Assembly (NCBI GenBank): GCA_903851365.1
Contig: CAINOB010000062.1
Span: 186,001-250,000 of the forward strand
Length of the DNA: 64,000 nt
Reading direction: 5' to 3'
Origin: an uncultured Bacteroidota bacterium
GTDB taxonomy: Bacteria; Bacteroidota; Bacteroidia; Bacteroidales; UBA12481
A program made the translations under genes and the position numbers. Of this stretch, positions 9,395 through 17,759 are shown in pieces. Position 1 is the stretch's first letter; the number at the start of each line of letters is the position of its first letter. A model generated the notes under the pieces. The model saw nothing but the letters and a program-made list of their open reading frames with translations. It had not been told where the DNA came from and ran no database searches.

Positions 9395-10018
9395 GTGTTT
9401 CTGCAAAAAATCTCAGTGTTGCTGCTGGCAATCCTGCCGGCAGCCCTGTCCCCGGTGATCTTACTGGCACAGCAGTCGCAGACATATACAGGGGAGATTA
9501 CAGAGCTTCGTATCTTTCCTCTATCGGCTGCATCCTATCAGTGGACGCTGTATTGCGATTCAACGGCAGACTATGCCCTCACTCCGGGAAAACCTGAAAT
9601 CAGAGGCGCCGGATTTGTAAATGAGATCAACGACCAGCCTTCAGTGCAGGTAAAATGGAATAGCCCCGGTAAGTTTTTTTATAAAATTCAGGTAGTTGAT
9701 TCTGATGGATGCAGCAACTTCAAAATTGGCATCATTGAAGTCTTACCTTACCAGATCATTGCCAGAATTTATCCAAATCCTATGAGTGGAAATGATCTCA
9801 ATTTTGAATTAACCCTGCCTAACAGCAACCTGGTAACAATCGATATTTTTTCACCTAACAGACAATTAATCAGCAGAATATTTGAAGAATATCTACCCGG
9901 GGGCATAACTAAAACCATTCATTACGGGAACTATCTGCCTCAAGGAATCTACACTTACAGGATAACCACCCGGAAACAGGTTTGCAGCGGAAGGATTATA
10001 TGCATCAGGGTATACTAA
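9395..10018 (+). CDS. Secreted PKD-like protein with T9SS type A sorting domain
   Basis: 207 residues read from a GTG at 9395, ten bases after the previous stop. A signal peptide (LLLAILPAALSPVILLAQ) is followed by one PKD-like module (AASYQWTLYCDS ... NSPGKFFYKIQVVDSDGCS) and a C-terminal T9SS type A sorting domain of about 85 residues, recognised by ARIYPNPMSGNDLNFEL, then VTIDIFSPNRQLISR and LPQGIYTYRITT. The last gene of the cassette is therefore the one that can be exported through the Por machinery and linked to the surface, and it may carry or anchor the two upstream products. No ATG fits better than the GTG. Confidence 0.72.
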   Translation: MFLQKISVLLLAILPAALSPVILLAQQSQTYTGEITELRIFPLSAASYQWTLYCDSTADYALTPGKPEIRGAGFVNEINDQPSVQVKWNSPGKFFYKIQVVDSDGCSNFKIGIIEVLPYQIIARIYPNPMSGNDLNFELTLPNSNLVTIDIFSPNRQLISRIFEEYLPGGITKTIHYGNYLPQGIYTYRITTRKQVCSGRIICIRVY

Positions 10019-10029
10019 CCCACTCTTCA

Positions 10030-10060
10030 TTTGTCACCCTTCACATCTTAATTATCTTTG
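10030..10060 (+). promoter_or_regulatory. Bacteroidetes-type promoter for the PQQ-like gene
   Basis: TTTG at 10030-10033 and TATCTTTG at 10053-10060 are separated by 19 bases, matching both boxes of the Bacteroidetes primary sigma promoter (TTTG, about 19-21 bases, TAnnTTTG). The ATG of the PQQ-like gene is 22 bases downstream. The spacer begins with TCACCCTTCAC, nearly the same word as the GTCACCCGTCAC repeat at 11424-11451. Confidence 0.75.
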
Positions 10061-10082
10061 AAGCAAACATCAATCATAACCC

Positions 10083-11393
10083 ATGAAGTTCCAAAAATAC
10101 CCTTTCGCGATTGTCCTGATGGTCTTTACTTTTTTATCGACTTTTGCTCAGACCGACATTTCCAGGCAATGGCCTCAATTCCATGGTTACCGGGGTGGCG
10201 GCATACTTGATAAAGCTAATATACCTGCCACCTGGAATTTGCAGACAGGCGAAAACGTTAGATGGAATACCCCAATTCCGGGACTGGCACATTCAAGTCC
10301 GGTTATCTGGGACGATAAGATATTTTTAACCACCGCAGTAAGTTCTGCCAAAGGGGATTCAATAAAAATCGGTCTTTATGGGGATATCGATATGGCCGGT
10401 GATAGCAGTGTCCAGCAGTTTAAGGTATACTGCCTGGATAGAAAGACAGGCAAAATAATATGGGACCGCATCGCCGATGAGGGAGTACCAAAGGAAAGAC
10501 GGCATACAAAATCCACCTATGCAAATCCCACACCGGCTACCGACGGTGTTCACCTGATTGTATCTTTCGGATCGCAGGGACTCTATTGTTATGATTTCAG
10601 CGGCAAACTTCTTTGGAAAAAGGATCTTGGCAATTTAGCCACCGGACCCTATAATGAAACGGGTGTTGAGTGGGGTTATTCGAGTTCACCAGTTATATAT
10701 GATGGTAAGATAATAATTCAGGCAGATCTTCTGAAAAACTCATTCCTTGCCACCTATGATGTTGCCACAGGTGACGAAATCTGGAGGATTAACCGCGAAA
10801 CAATTTCCTCCTGGGGTTCCCCATGTTTGTATACAGATAAAGGGAAAACACTCATAATATTAAACAGTTATCCATTCATTACGGCCAATGATTTTGCAAC
10901 GGGCAAGGAAGTTTGGAAAATCGGAAACGTCGGCGATGCTCCGGCACCTACGGCGGTGGTTGCACATGACTTGATTTATATAAATAGTGCTCACGGAAAA
11001 TATTCGCCGATATTAGCCATCAGGCCAGATTCCACAGTTGCATGGAACTTCGAGAGAGGCGGGGCTTATATGGCCAGTCCGCTCGTTTATGGTGATTATC
11101 TGTACAACATGCAGATCAGCGGTCTGCTAACCTGCATCAACGCACTCACCGGGGAAGTTAAGTACAAGCAAAACCTTGGAAAAGCCTTCTCTGCTTCGGG
11201 TGTGGCTTCCGATGGCAAACTGTTTTTCCCTGCAGAGACAGGCGAAATATTTGTCGTACAAGCCGGTCCGGAATACAAGTTACTGTCAGAGAATAAGATG
11301 GATGACCCTTGCATGGCTACGCCTGCCCTTTCCGGTGGGATGATAATTTTTCGTACACAGCACCGGCTGATAGCAATTGGCAGTAGGCAGTAG
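10083..11393 (+). CDS. Secreted PQQ-like beta-propeller repeat protein
   Basis: 436 residues with signal peptide ending at TFLSTFAQT. Repeated blades carry the W-motif of the PQQ-binding-like (PF13360/PF01011) family: KTGKIIWDR, SGKLLWKKDLG, ATGDEIWRINR, ATGKEVWKIG, ALTGEVKYKQ. The beginning (RQWPQFHGYRGGGILD...NIPATWNLQTGENVRWNTPIPG) is standard for a widespread secreted family with no proven activity; it need not bind PQQ. Its own promoter sits at 10030-10060. The last codons (GSRQ, stop) lie in a GGCAGTA tandem repeat, so the C-terminus has been rewritten by repeat sequence. Confidence 0.85.
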   Translation: MKFQKYPFAIVLMVFTFLSTFAQTDISRQWPQFHGYRGGGILDKANIPATWNLQTGENVRWNTPIPGLAHSSPVIWDDKIFLTTAVSSAKGDSIKIGLYGDIDMAGDSSVQQFKVYCLDRKTGKIIWDRIADEGVPKERRHTKSTYANPTPATDGVHLIVSFGSQGLYCYDFSGKLLWKKDLGNLATGPYNETGVEWGYSSSPVIYDGKIIIQADLLKNSFLATYDVATGDEIWRINRETISSWGSPCLYTDKGKTLIILNSYPFITANDFATGKEVWKIGNVGDAPAPTAVVAHDLIYINSAHGKYSPILAIRPDSTVAWNFERGGAYMASPLVYGDYLYNMQISGLLTCINALTGEVKYKQNLGKAFSASGVASDGKLFFPAETGEIFVVQAGPEYKLLSENKMDDPCMATPALSGGMIIFRTQHRLIAIGSRQ

Positions 11394-11456
11394 GCAAGGT
11401 CTTCCGTCTGCCGATCTTCTTCTTCGTCACCCGTCACTTGTCACCCGTCACGTGTT
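11379..11456. repeat. GGCAGTA and GTCACSC repeat cluster
   Basis: GGCAGTA is repeated twice and partly a third time at 11379-11395. It is followed by a CT-rich block (GATCTTCTTCTTC, 11413-11425) and then GTCACCCGTCAC twice (11426-11437 and 11441-11452). The left end provides the stop codon of the PQQ-like gene. The same words recur inside the large-subunit gene at 19014-19077, and the CTT-block plus GTCAC words recur at 60824-60891 (inverted) and 61326-61410. Confidence 0.75.
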
Positions 11457-11467
11457 TGCTATCTTTG
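11437..11467 (+). promoter_or_regulatory. Repeat-derived promoter for alpha/beta hydrolase gene
   Basis: CTTG (11437-11440), 19 bases, then TATCTTTG (11460-11467), which matches the -7 consensus perfectly. The -33 box is a variant inside the GTCACCC tandem repeat (CACTTGTCACCC). The geometry is the same as at 10030-10060, where a TTGTCACCC word also forms the -33 region. The ATG follows 17 bases after the -7 box. Confidence 0.6.
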
Positions 11468-11484
11468 CCGAAAATCAATGCCCT

Positions 11485-12252
11485 ATGCGAATGCGATTTT
11501 TACTCCTGCTTTTACTGTCTTTGGGGATAGTCTCCTGCAGCTATCTACCTGAGATACAAAACCCTTCGAGTGGTGTAACTGTTTATGACTACAGGGAATA
11601 TATCGAGATCAACCCTACTATTAATAATTATTCAAAAACGGGATTGGTATTTTATCCCGGTGGGTTAGTCGACCCCCATTCGTATATTGAGAATCTTTCG
11701 AAGTTTGCCATTGCCGGTAAGGGTCACAAGGTTATTATTGTGAAAATGCCCGGCAATCTGGCTGTTTTGGATGGCAACAGGGCTGCATGGATTTACAATG
11801 ATTTTCCGGATGTTCAGCAATGGGTAATTGCCGGACATTCATTGGGGGGAGTGATGGCCTGTTCCGTCGTGAAAAAATATCCGGAATTCTTCAAAGGCCT
11901 CGTACTGATGGCGGCCTATCCTCAGAAATCGTCAGATCTGAAAGACTGGACAGGATCTGTTCTTTCGCTTCGCGGACAATTTGATGGATTAGTTGATAGT
12001 TTACAGCTCGCTTCCAGTCAGGGGCTCCTTCCTTCTGCTTTATGGATTCATACTCCCGATGACGTCCCGCTCGACAGTCAACCAAAAACAATCTATTATA
12101 CTATTCCCGGGGGTAATCATGGACAGTTTGGGAACTACGGCCTCCAGAAAGGCGACGGCACAGCCACAATTACCAGGGATGAGCAGGCGGGAATCGTCTC
12201 GTTTATGCTACTCAAGTTTTTCATTACAAACAGCTGGGAATATGACAACTAA
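11485..12252 (+). CDS. Alpha/beta hydrolase lipoprotein
   Basis: 255 residues from the ATG at 11485; the reading frame is open further upstream but that part is repeat and promoter. A lipoprotein signal (LLLLLLSLGIVSCSYL) predicts a lipid-anchored envelope protein. The nucleophile elbow VIAGHSLGGVMAC, the LVLMAAYP strand, GQFDGLVDS (acid region) and IPGGNHGQFGNYG (histidine) give a full catalytic triad of the alpha/beta hydrolase 5 family. Substrate unknown, probably an ester or amide. It overlaps the next gene by 11 bases, so the two are co-transcribed. Confidence 0.85.
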   Translation: MRMRFLLLLLLSLGIVSCSYLPEIQNPSSGVTVYDYREYIEINPTINNYSKTGLVFYPGGLVDPHSYIENLSKFAIAGKGHKVIIVKMPGNLAVLDGNRAAWIYNDFPDVQQWVIAGHSLGGVMACSVVKKYPEFFKGLVLMAAYPQKSSDLKDWTGSVLSLRGQFDGLVDSLQLASSQGLLPSALWIHTPDDVPLDSQPKTIYYTIPGGNHGQFGNYGLQKGDGTATITRDEQAGIVSFMLLKFFITNSWEYDN

Positions 12253-12760
12253 ATACAATACTTTTCAACCAGTCCTTCTTTTGCTGCTTATGCTTTTACC
12301 CTTAGGATTAAAGGCCCAGCAAAAAGATATCTCCCTGCGTGTTTTTCCGTCATCCTGGTACAATTCCTATTTTGAGCCTGGTATAGATGGTTTTGGATTA
12401 GCTGCAGCCTATCATCCTATCCTGAATAAAGTTTCACGATTGAATATTTCCGGGGAGTTTTCAGTATTGAGAGCAAGGAATGAACTGCTCCTGGGATTTG
12501 GTTACAATCATACCATCGGGCAAACTAAAAAGTTCAGGGTCAGTGTCGAAGCTAACCTGCTCAGCGGGGTCGACCTTTTTAAACCGGCTCCTATATATGT
12601 CGGGGGATTGGAGGCAGGTGCACGATTTGATTATTATCTGAGAAGAGGAAAGGCACTTTTTGCGGGCATCGGAGCAAGGCAGACTTTTTGTCCCGGGTAC
12701 CGCACCTATGGAGTCTGGAAATACAACTCCTGGCCGGTAACTGTGGGTATAAGGTTCTAA
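12242..12760 (+). CDS. Small beta-barrel-like outer membrane protein
   Basis: 172 residues from the ATG at 12242, which overlaps the end of the hydrolase gene and begins a signal peptide (MTTKYNTFQPVLLLLLMLLPLGLKAQ). The remainder alternates hydrophobic and polar residues with aromatic strand ends (FGLAAAYHP, LLLGFGYNH, GLEAGARFDYYL, WPVTVGIRF) and finishes with the terminal Phe expected of an outer-membrane beta-barrel. No family name recognised. It precedes the hydrogenase-like operon by 28 bases, and a TATCTTTA box near 12768 may separate the two units. Confidence 0.7.
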   Translation: MTTKYNTFQPVLLLLLMLLPLGLKAQQKDISLRVFPSSWYNSYFEPGIDGFGLAAAYHPILNKVSRLNISGEFSVLRARNELLLGFGYNHTIGQTKKFRVSVEANLLSGVDLFKPAPIYVGGLEAGARFDYYLRRGKALFAGIGARQTFCPGYRTYGVWKYNSWPVTVGIRF

Positions 12761-12788
12761 AAAGTATCTTTACAGCAGATTTTACCAT

Positions 12789-14777
12789 ATGATGCCATTA
12801 ATTTTTATTGGTTTGATGGTAATGAGTTTCGGAATTTACGCCATCCGAAAACCCTTTCGCTACAACTACGCTCTGTTTATCCTGATCGCCTCCATTGCGT
12901 TCACCACTATTGCCGTTCTGCTCCCTAACCTCCTCACCTCCTCTGCTCCTCTCTTATTTTCGTCCTCACCTCCTGAGTTTCTCAACATCACCGCTCCTGA
13001 CAGCCTTTCGGCATTTTTTATTCTGATCATCAATTTCACGACGCTTACGGCTTTTCTTTTTGCCGGCGGATATCTTAAATCCTATTACGAAAAACAGACA
13101 TCGCTTCGTTGGTCACTACATCTGTGGGCCTTTATGTGGCTCTATTTCTCGATGATAATGGTTGTAGTCCTTCAAGATGGATTTTCTTTTCTTGTGTCGT
13201 GGGAGCTTATGGCGGTTTCCTCATTTTTACTCGTCATTTTTGAAGCTGATGACAGGAGTGTTTTAAAAACCGGTATCAATTACCTTATTCAGATGCATGT
13301 TGGCCTTTTGTTCCTCCTGGTGGCCTTCCTTATTGCGGGTCAGGCAACCGGACAAACCGGCTTCGACAGTCTGAAAACGTATTTCAGTTCACATTCCAAC
13401 CTGGTAGTTTTCTTTCTGTTCTTTGTTGGATTTGGTATCAAGGCAGGTTTCATCCCGCTGCACACCTGGCTTCCCGAAGCTCACCCTGCAGCACCGTCAC
13501 CTGTTTCCGGGCTCATGTCGGGTGTAATGATCAAGATGGGGATTTACGGAATTTTAAGGGTTGTGTTTGCTATTCAATCTGATTTATTTGTGATTGGCCT
13601 GGTGATTCTGGGTTTTTCGCTATTCTCTGGCATCATGGGCGTTATGATGGCTATCGTACAGCATGATCTGAAGCGGCTTTTAGCTTATCACAGTATCGAA
13701 AACATTGGGATAATCGGTATTGGCATCGGGCTTGGGGTTCTTGGACTGGCGACCGGAAACCAAACGCTGGCCCTCCTCGGTTTCAGTGGCGGGCTGTTAC
13801 ATGTGCTTAATCACAGCCTTTTTAAATCCCTCCTCTTTTTTAATGCCGGATCAGTTTATCTGGCAACGCATACAAGGAATATTGATCAGCTGGGTGGATT
13901 AGCCAAGAAAATGCCATTTACTGCCGCATTTTTCCTGATCGGATCGCTGGCAATCTGTGGATTACCCCCATTCAATGGATTTATTTCGGAATTCCTGATC
14001 TATTTGGGGATGTTTAAGAGCTTTCCTGAATCAACCTTGTATTTCAGCATACTCTTATTGGTCAGCCTGATCGGGTTAACACTCATTGGCGGATTGGCTA
14101 TTTTCTGCTTCACCAAAGCTTTTGGAATCGTATTTCTGGGCCAGGCACGGAGCACTCAGGCTGAGGGTGCTCACGAAGTCAGCAGAAACATGCTAATTCC
14201 TTCTCTGCTGGCAGCTGCCGCCATTCTTGCCATTGGTCTTGGATCGGCATTGTTTGTCAGACCTGTGATGAATATTACCTCAAATCTGTCCGGCATAAGT
14301 CTGCCCGGACTTTTTACCGACGACCTGCTAAAAACGCTTGGCCGGATCAGCCTTACCGGCGGATTATTCATTGGCCTGGTAGTGATTATCGCCGCATGGC
14401 GTTATTTCCACCTTCAGAAAAAGGTGGTCACCGCTGGTCCTACCTGGGGTTGCGGCTACACTGCCGGTGATGAAAAACAGCAATATACCGCCAGCTCCTG
14501 GGCCGATAATTTTAGTTCCCTGGCCAATCCTGTCCTGGGAACAAAAAAGCAAGAAATACCTATCCGGGAAACCGACCTCTTTCCGAAAAAAAGAACTTTC
14601 GCAACCCATCCCCGAGATCTCTTCAAATCAGGAATGATTGAAAAACCGGTCGACTGGCTGCTGAATATTTTTAAGAAAATTGCTTTCATGCAAACAGGCC
14701 AGATCCAGCATTACATATTATATGCGTTTTTGTTTATGCTTGTAATACTGTTACTTACAATGTTTAAAATTTTGTAA
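12789..14777 (+). CDS. Hydrogenase-4-like proton-pumping subunit B (HyfB/NuoL-like)
   Basis: 662 residues, about 15 membrane helices. The proton-translocating antiporter-like core carries the buried Glu in WELMAVSSFLLV and the signature KAGFIPLHTWLPEAHPAAPS with its lysine and histidine, followed by LLAYHSIENIGII and HVLNHSLFKSLLFF. A soluble loop near residue 550 and a last helix at the C-terminus match HyfB length (about 670). It is the first of six tightly packed genes (gaps of 3, 5, 1, then overlap, then 8 bases) that make a group-4 hydrogenase-type membrane complex. All ion-pathway residues that I can see are intact, in contrast to the redox subunits. Confidence 0.9.
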   Translation: MMPLIFIGLMVMSFGIYAIRKPFRYNYALFILIASIAFTTIAVLLPNLLTSSAPLLFSSSPPEFLNITAPDSLSAFFILIINFTTLTAFLFAGGYLKSYYEKQTSLRWSLHLWAFMWLYFSMIMVVVLQDGFSFLVSWELMAVSSFLLVIFEADDRSVLKTGINYLIQMHVGLLFLLVAFLIAGQATGQTGFDSLKTYFSSHSNLVVFFLFFVGFGIKAGFIPLHTWLPEAHPAAPSPVSGLMSGVMIKMGIYGILRVVFAIQSDLFVIGLVILGFSLFSGIMGVMMAIVQHDLKRLLAYHSIENIGIIGIGIGLGVLGLATGNQTLALLGFSGGLLHVLNHSLFKSLLFFNAGSVYLATHTRNIDQLGGLAKKMPFTAAFFLIGSLAICGLPPFNGFISEFLIYLGMFKSFPESTLYFSILLLVSLIGLTLIGGLAIFCFTKAFGIVFLGQARSTQAEGAHEVSRNMLIPSLLAAAAILAIGLGSALFVRPVMNITSNLSGISLPGLFTDDLLKTLGRISLTGGLFIGLVVIIAAWRYFHLQKKVVTAGPTWGCGYTAGDEKQQYTASSWADNFSSLANPVLGTKKQEIPIRETDLFPKKRTFATHPRDLFKSGMIEKPVDWLLNIFKKIAFMQTGQIQHYILYAFLFMLVILLLTMFKIL

Positions 14778-14780
14778 CCG

Positions 14781-15695
14781 ATGGCCGGAATTCCATTAAT
14801 ACTCTTGGCAGCATTTTTCTTTCCCGGCATCATCATCCGGACAAAAAGCATTTTAAGCGGCCGCAAAGGTCCCGGCATTATACAGCCCATGCGTGATATC
14901 AAGGTTTTATTCAGCAAGGGCAGCGTTTACAGCACGACCACCGGGTGGGTATTCAAACTTGCACCGGTGGTTGGTTTAGCCTCCATGTTGTCGGTTCTGG
15001 CTGTGATTCCCTTTGCCAACATGCCGGCGTTGATTCCCTTCCAGGCCGATTTCGTTTATTTCTCCTATATGCTTGCCCTGGGAAAATTCTTTATGATTAT
15101 CGGGGCTCTCGATACAGGCAGCAGTTTCGAAGGCATGGGCGCCAACCGCGAGGCCCTTTTTTCCATGTTGGTTGAACCTGCCTTTCTTGTTTTGATGGGC
15201 ACCTTTGCCATGCTCACCGGCTATACTTCATTTTCGGAAATATTTACGGCATTCCATGTTTCTGAAAACCCGATTATCACTGTTTTTGGACTGATTGGAT
15301 GTTATCTCCTGGTGCAGATTGCCATGATCGAAAACTCGAGAATGCCGATAGATGATCCCAAAACTCATCTCGAATTAACGATGGTTCATGAAGTGATGAT
15401 CCTGGATTACAGTGGCTTCGATAAGGCACTGATTCACATTGCCACCGCTATTAAATTTGCGGTTTACGGATCGCTAATCTGCAGTTCGGTTGTCCCGGCT
15501 GCCTGGCACCCTGGATTTCAAATCTTACTTTTCCTGAGCATTCAGGCCGCTTTTGCCATAATCGTTGGTATTGGCGAATCGTTCCGGGCCAGGAATAAAA
15601 TGCAAAAAAATGCCCAATTCATTCTCACCCTGACGGCTGTTGCCATGCTGGCTTTCCTGGTGGTGTTGATCGTGACTGAAAAATTGATTATCTGA
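14781..15695 (+). CDS. HyfC/NuoH-like membrane subunit
   Basis: 304 residues with about eight membrane helices. FMIIGALDTGSSFEGMGANREALFS and MIENSRMPIDDPKTHLELTMVHE are the conserved acidic loops of the respiratory complex I subunit 1 family, which in complex I shape the quinone-proximal coupling site; the acidic residues are retained. Length fits HyfC (about 310). It couples the soluble redox arm to the ion-pumping subunits. It starts three bases after hyfB stops. Confidence 0.9.
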   Translation: MAGIPLILLAAFFFPGIIIRTKSILSGRKGPGIIQPMRDIKVLFSKGSVYSTTTGWVFKLAPVVGLASMLSVLAVIPFANMPALIPFQADFVYFSYMLALGKFFMIIGALDTGSSFEGMGANREALFSMLVEPAFLVLMGTFAMLTGYTSFSEIFTAFHVSENPIITVFGLIGCYLLVQIAMIENSRMPIDDPKTHLELTMVHEVMILDYSGFDKALIHIATAIKFAVYGSLICSSVVPAAWHPGFQILLFLSIQAAFAIIVGIGESFRARNKMQKNAQFILTLTAVAMLAFLVVLIVTEKLII

Positions 15696-15700
15696 TTAAT

Positions 15701-16330
15701 ATGTTCTATTTGCTGATCGTACTTTTTGCAGGAACCTTGGTGTATATCAGTATAGCCGAGCGATTCCGGTCGTATGCAAAACTTATTGCCTTTCAGGGCT
15801 TCCTGCTGTTTGCCATCGCCCTGATTGAGCTCAAGACCATTAACCTGGCCAACCTGATTTTCGTATCGGCAGAAACCCTGATATTCAAGGCTATTATTGT
15901 GCCCTATTTCCTGTTCAGGATCATTAATCAGACAAAAGTTTACAAGGTGCATCCGAAGGCTTTCCCGGCATTCTATTCATTGCTTTTTACCATGGCCGGT
16001 CTGTTTATCAGTATCATCCTTTCGAATGTTCTCAAAAATCCAAGCCTTGATGCAGTATTTATGACCATTGCCCTATTTACACTCTATACCGGTGTTTTAC
16101 TGGTCATTACACACAAAAGAATTTTTTCGCATATGATCGGCTTTCTGGTGGTGGAAAATGCGGTATTCTTCTTTTCGCTGGCGATAGGAAGCGAAATGCC
16201 TATGCTGATAAACATCGGTATCTTACTCGATATCTTCGTTAGTGTGCTGATAATTGGTGTGCTCATGAATCATATCGGTAATCAGTTCAGCGATCTTGAA
16301 TCCGATAACCTGACCAGCTTAAAACATTAG
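15701..16330 (+). CDS. HyfE-like membrane subunit
   Basis: 209 residues with six or so membrane helices (for example LIVLFAGTLVYISIAERF, LLFTMAGLFISIILSNVL). Position between HyfC- and HyfF-like genes, length near that of HyfE (about 216) and the patterns GFLVVENAVFFFSLAIG and LINIGILLDIFVSVLIIGV identify it as the hydrogenase-4 component E, which corresponds to NuoK-like/MrpC-like segments in related complexes. It starts five bases after the previous stop. Confidence 0.85.
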   Translation: MFYLLIVLFAGTLVYISIAERFRSYAKLIAFQGFLLFAIALIELKTINLANLIFVSAETLIFKAIIVPYFLFRIINQTKVYKVHPKAFPAFYSLLFTMAGLFISIILSNVLKNPSLDAVFMTIALFTLYTGVLLVITHKRIFSHMIGFLVVENAVFFFSLAIGSEMPMLINIGILLDIFVSVLIIGVLMNHIGNQFSDLESDNLTSLKH

Positions 16331-16331
16331 G

Positions 16332-17759
16332 ATGATAGCCATTTACTTCATATCAGCCTTTCTGATCGCCATGACGATGCTGGCTATTCGGCGCCTGCAA
16401 CTAACACGCTGGCTCATGGTCCTGTTTATCCTGATACAATGGACCTTTAACGGATATGTCCTGATGCACTCCGGCGAGACCGAACTAGGCTATTTTGCCT
16501 TTGATCCGGCGGGAATACTGTTCCTCGGGTTACTCACGCTGATATCTTCTGCAGTGGTTATCCAGGGGTTTCCATACTTTATCGATCCTTTAAACAAACG
16601 GTTCGGCTATTATTATGCGGCGCTGGTCGGACTCATCGCTTCCATAACCGGTGCCTATCTGGCAAATGACATTACACTGGTCTGGATTCTAGTTGAGGCC
16701 ACCACCCTGACCGCTTCCGTCCTGATTTACAGCGAGCGCACCCTTCATGCGCTGGAAGCAACCTGGAAGTACATTTTTATTTGTTCAACTGGTATAGCCC
16801 TGGCTTACATGGGAATACTATTTGCCAGTCTCTCAATGAAAGGCACCGGAATGCATGGGTTATCGTTTGATGGCCTGGCTTCTGTTGCCAGTAAACTCGA
16901 CCCGGTTTATCTGAAGATCGCCTTTATTTTTGTCCTCACAGGATACAGCACCAAAATGGAGCTTTTTCCGATGCATACCGTTGGAATCGATGCCAACTCT
17001 GTGGCGCTTCCTCCGGTTGGAGCACTGATTTCCACCGGGTTAGTCAATCTGGGCTTTCTTTCGATTTTCAGGATGTATAAAGCGTTATCAGGCTCCCCGA
17101 TCTTTGGCTGGATGAACAAAGTGCTTATCCTTGCCGGTGTATTATCGGTACTCGTAGCTGCCGGTTATATGCTGAAAGCCAAGCATACGAAGAGGATGCT
17201 GGCTTACTCCACCCTCGAAAACATGGGACTGGTTGCCATTGCCATCGGGATTGGCGGAATCGGGTATTATGCTGCTTTTCTGCTGCTCGTTTTACATGCA
17301 TTGACCAAATCAAGCTTATTCTTTCAAGTGGGCCAGATGGGCCGGGTGCTCGGTACTTACAAGCTCGACGATAGTGGTCTTTACTTAAAATATTTCCCGA
17401 CCGGCGCCATTGCACTGCTGATTGGAATGCTGGTTATTCTCGCAATCCCTCCTTCCGGATTGTTTGTCAGTGAATTTCTCATACTCAAAGCGCTGGTTGC
17501 AGGAAAAAGTTGGTATGTGCTGGTGCTGGTCCTGATACTACTGTGTTTTGTGATCTATGCCATGAGTACCCGTGTGCTTCATCTTCTGTTTTCGCAGCCG
17601 CGTGAAAATGCTGCAACCTATACCCAGGGAACAGCAGGCAGATGGGAAACAATCAGTCAGTTTGTTTTTCTGCTTATCGTGGTTGGAGCTTGTTTTTATC
17701 AACCTCCATTTCTGAAAGATATTATTAATCAGATAATTACCGGATTACCGAATTTGTGA
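16332..17759 (+). CDS. HyfF-like proton-pumping antiporter subunit
   Basis: 475 residues, about 13 helices. The antiporter core shows TLVWILVEATTLTASVLI (buried Glu) and TGYSTKMELFPMHTVGIDAN, with the Lys that lines the ion channel in NuoN/HyfF proteins, then MLAYSTLENMGLVAI. This second antiporter-like subunit with HyfB gives the complex at least two putative ion pathways. Its TGA overlaps the ATG of the next gene by one base (tgATG), a sign of translational coupling. Confidence 0.88.
   Translation: MIAIYFISAFLIAMTMLAIRRLQLTRWLMVLFILIQWTFNGYVLMHSGETELGYFAFDPAGILFLGLLTLISSAVVIQGFPYFIDPLNKRFGYYYAALVGLIASITGAYLANDITLVWILVEATTLTASVLIYSERTLHALEATWKYIFICSTGIALAYMGILFASLSMKGTGMHGLSFDGLASVASKLDPVYLKIAFIFVLTGYSTKMELFPMHTVGIDANSVALPPVGALISTGLVNLGFLSIFRMYKALSGSPIFGWMNKVLILAGVLSVLVAAGYMLKAKHTKRMLAYSTLENMGLVAIAIGIGGIGYYAAFLLLVLHALTKSSLFFQVGQMGRVLGTYKLDDSGLYLKYFPTGAIALLIGMLVILAIPPSGLFVSEFLILKALVAGKSWYVLVLVLILLCFVIYAMSTRVLHLLFSQPRENAATYTQGTAGRWETISQFVFLLIVVGACFYQPPFLKDIINQIITGLPNL

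Noticed and set aside
11379-11456. CRISPR array
   Set aside because: Repeat words are 7-8 bases with no 30-base spacers and no cas genes; they are simple degenerate tandem repeats.
14364-14689. Reverse-strand reading frames inside the hyfB-like gene
   Set aside because: Overlapped completely by a conserved membrane-protein gene; no recognisable protein features.
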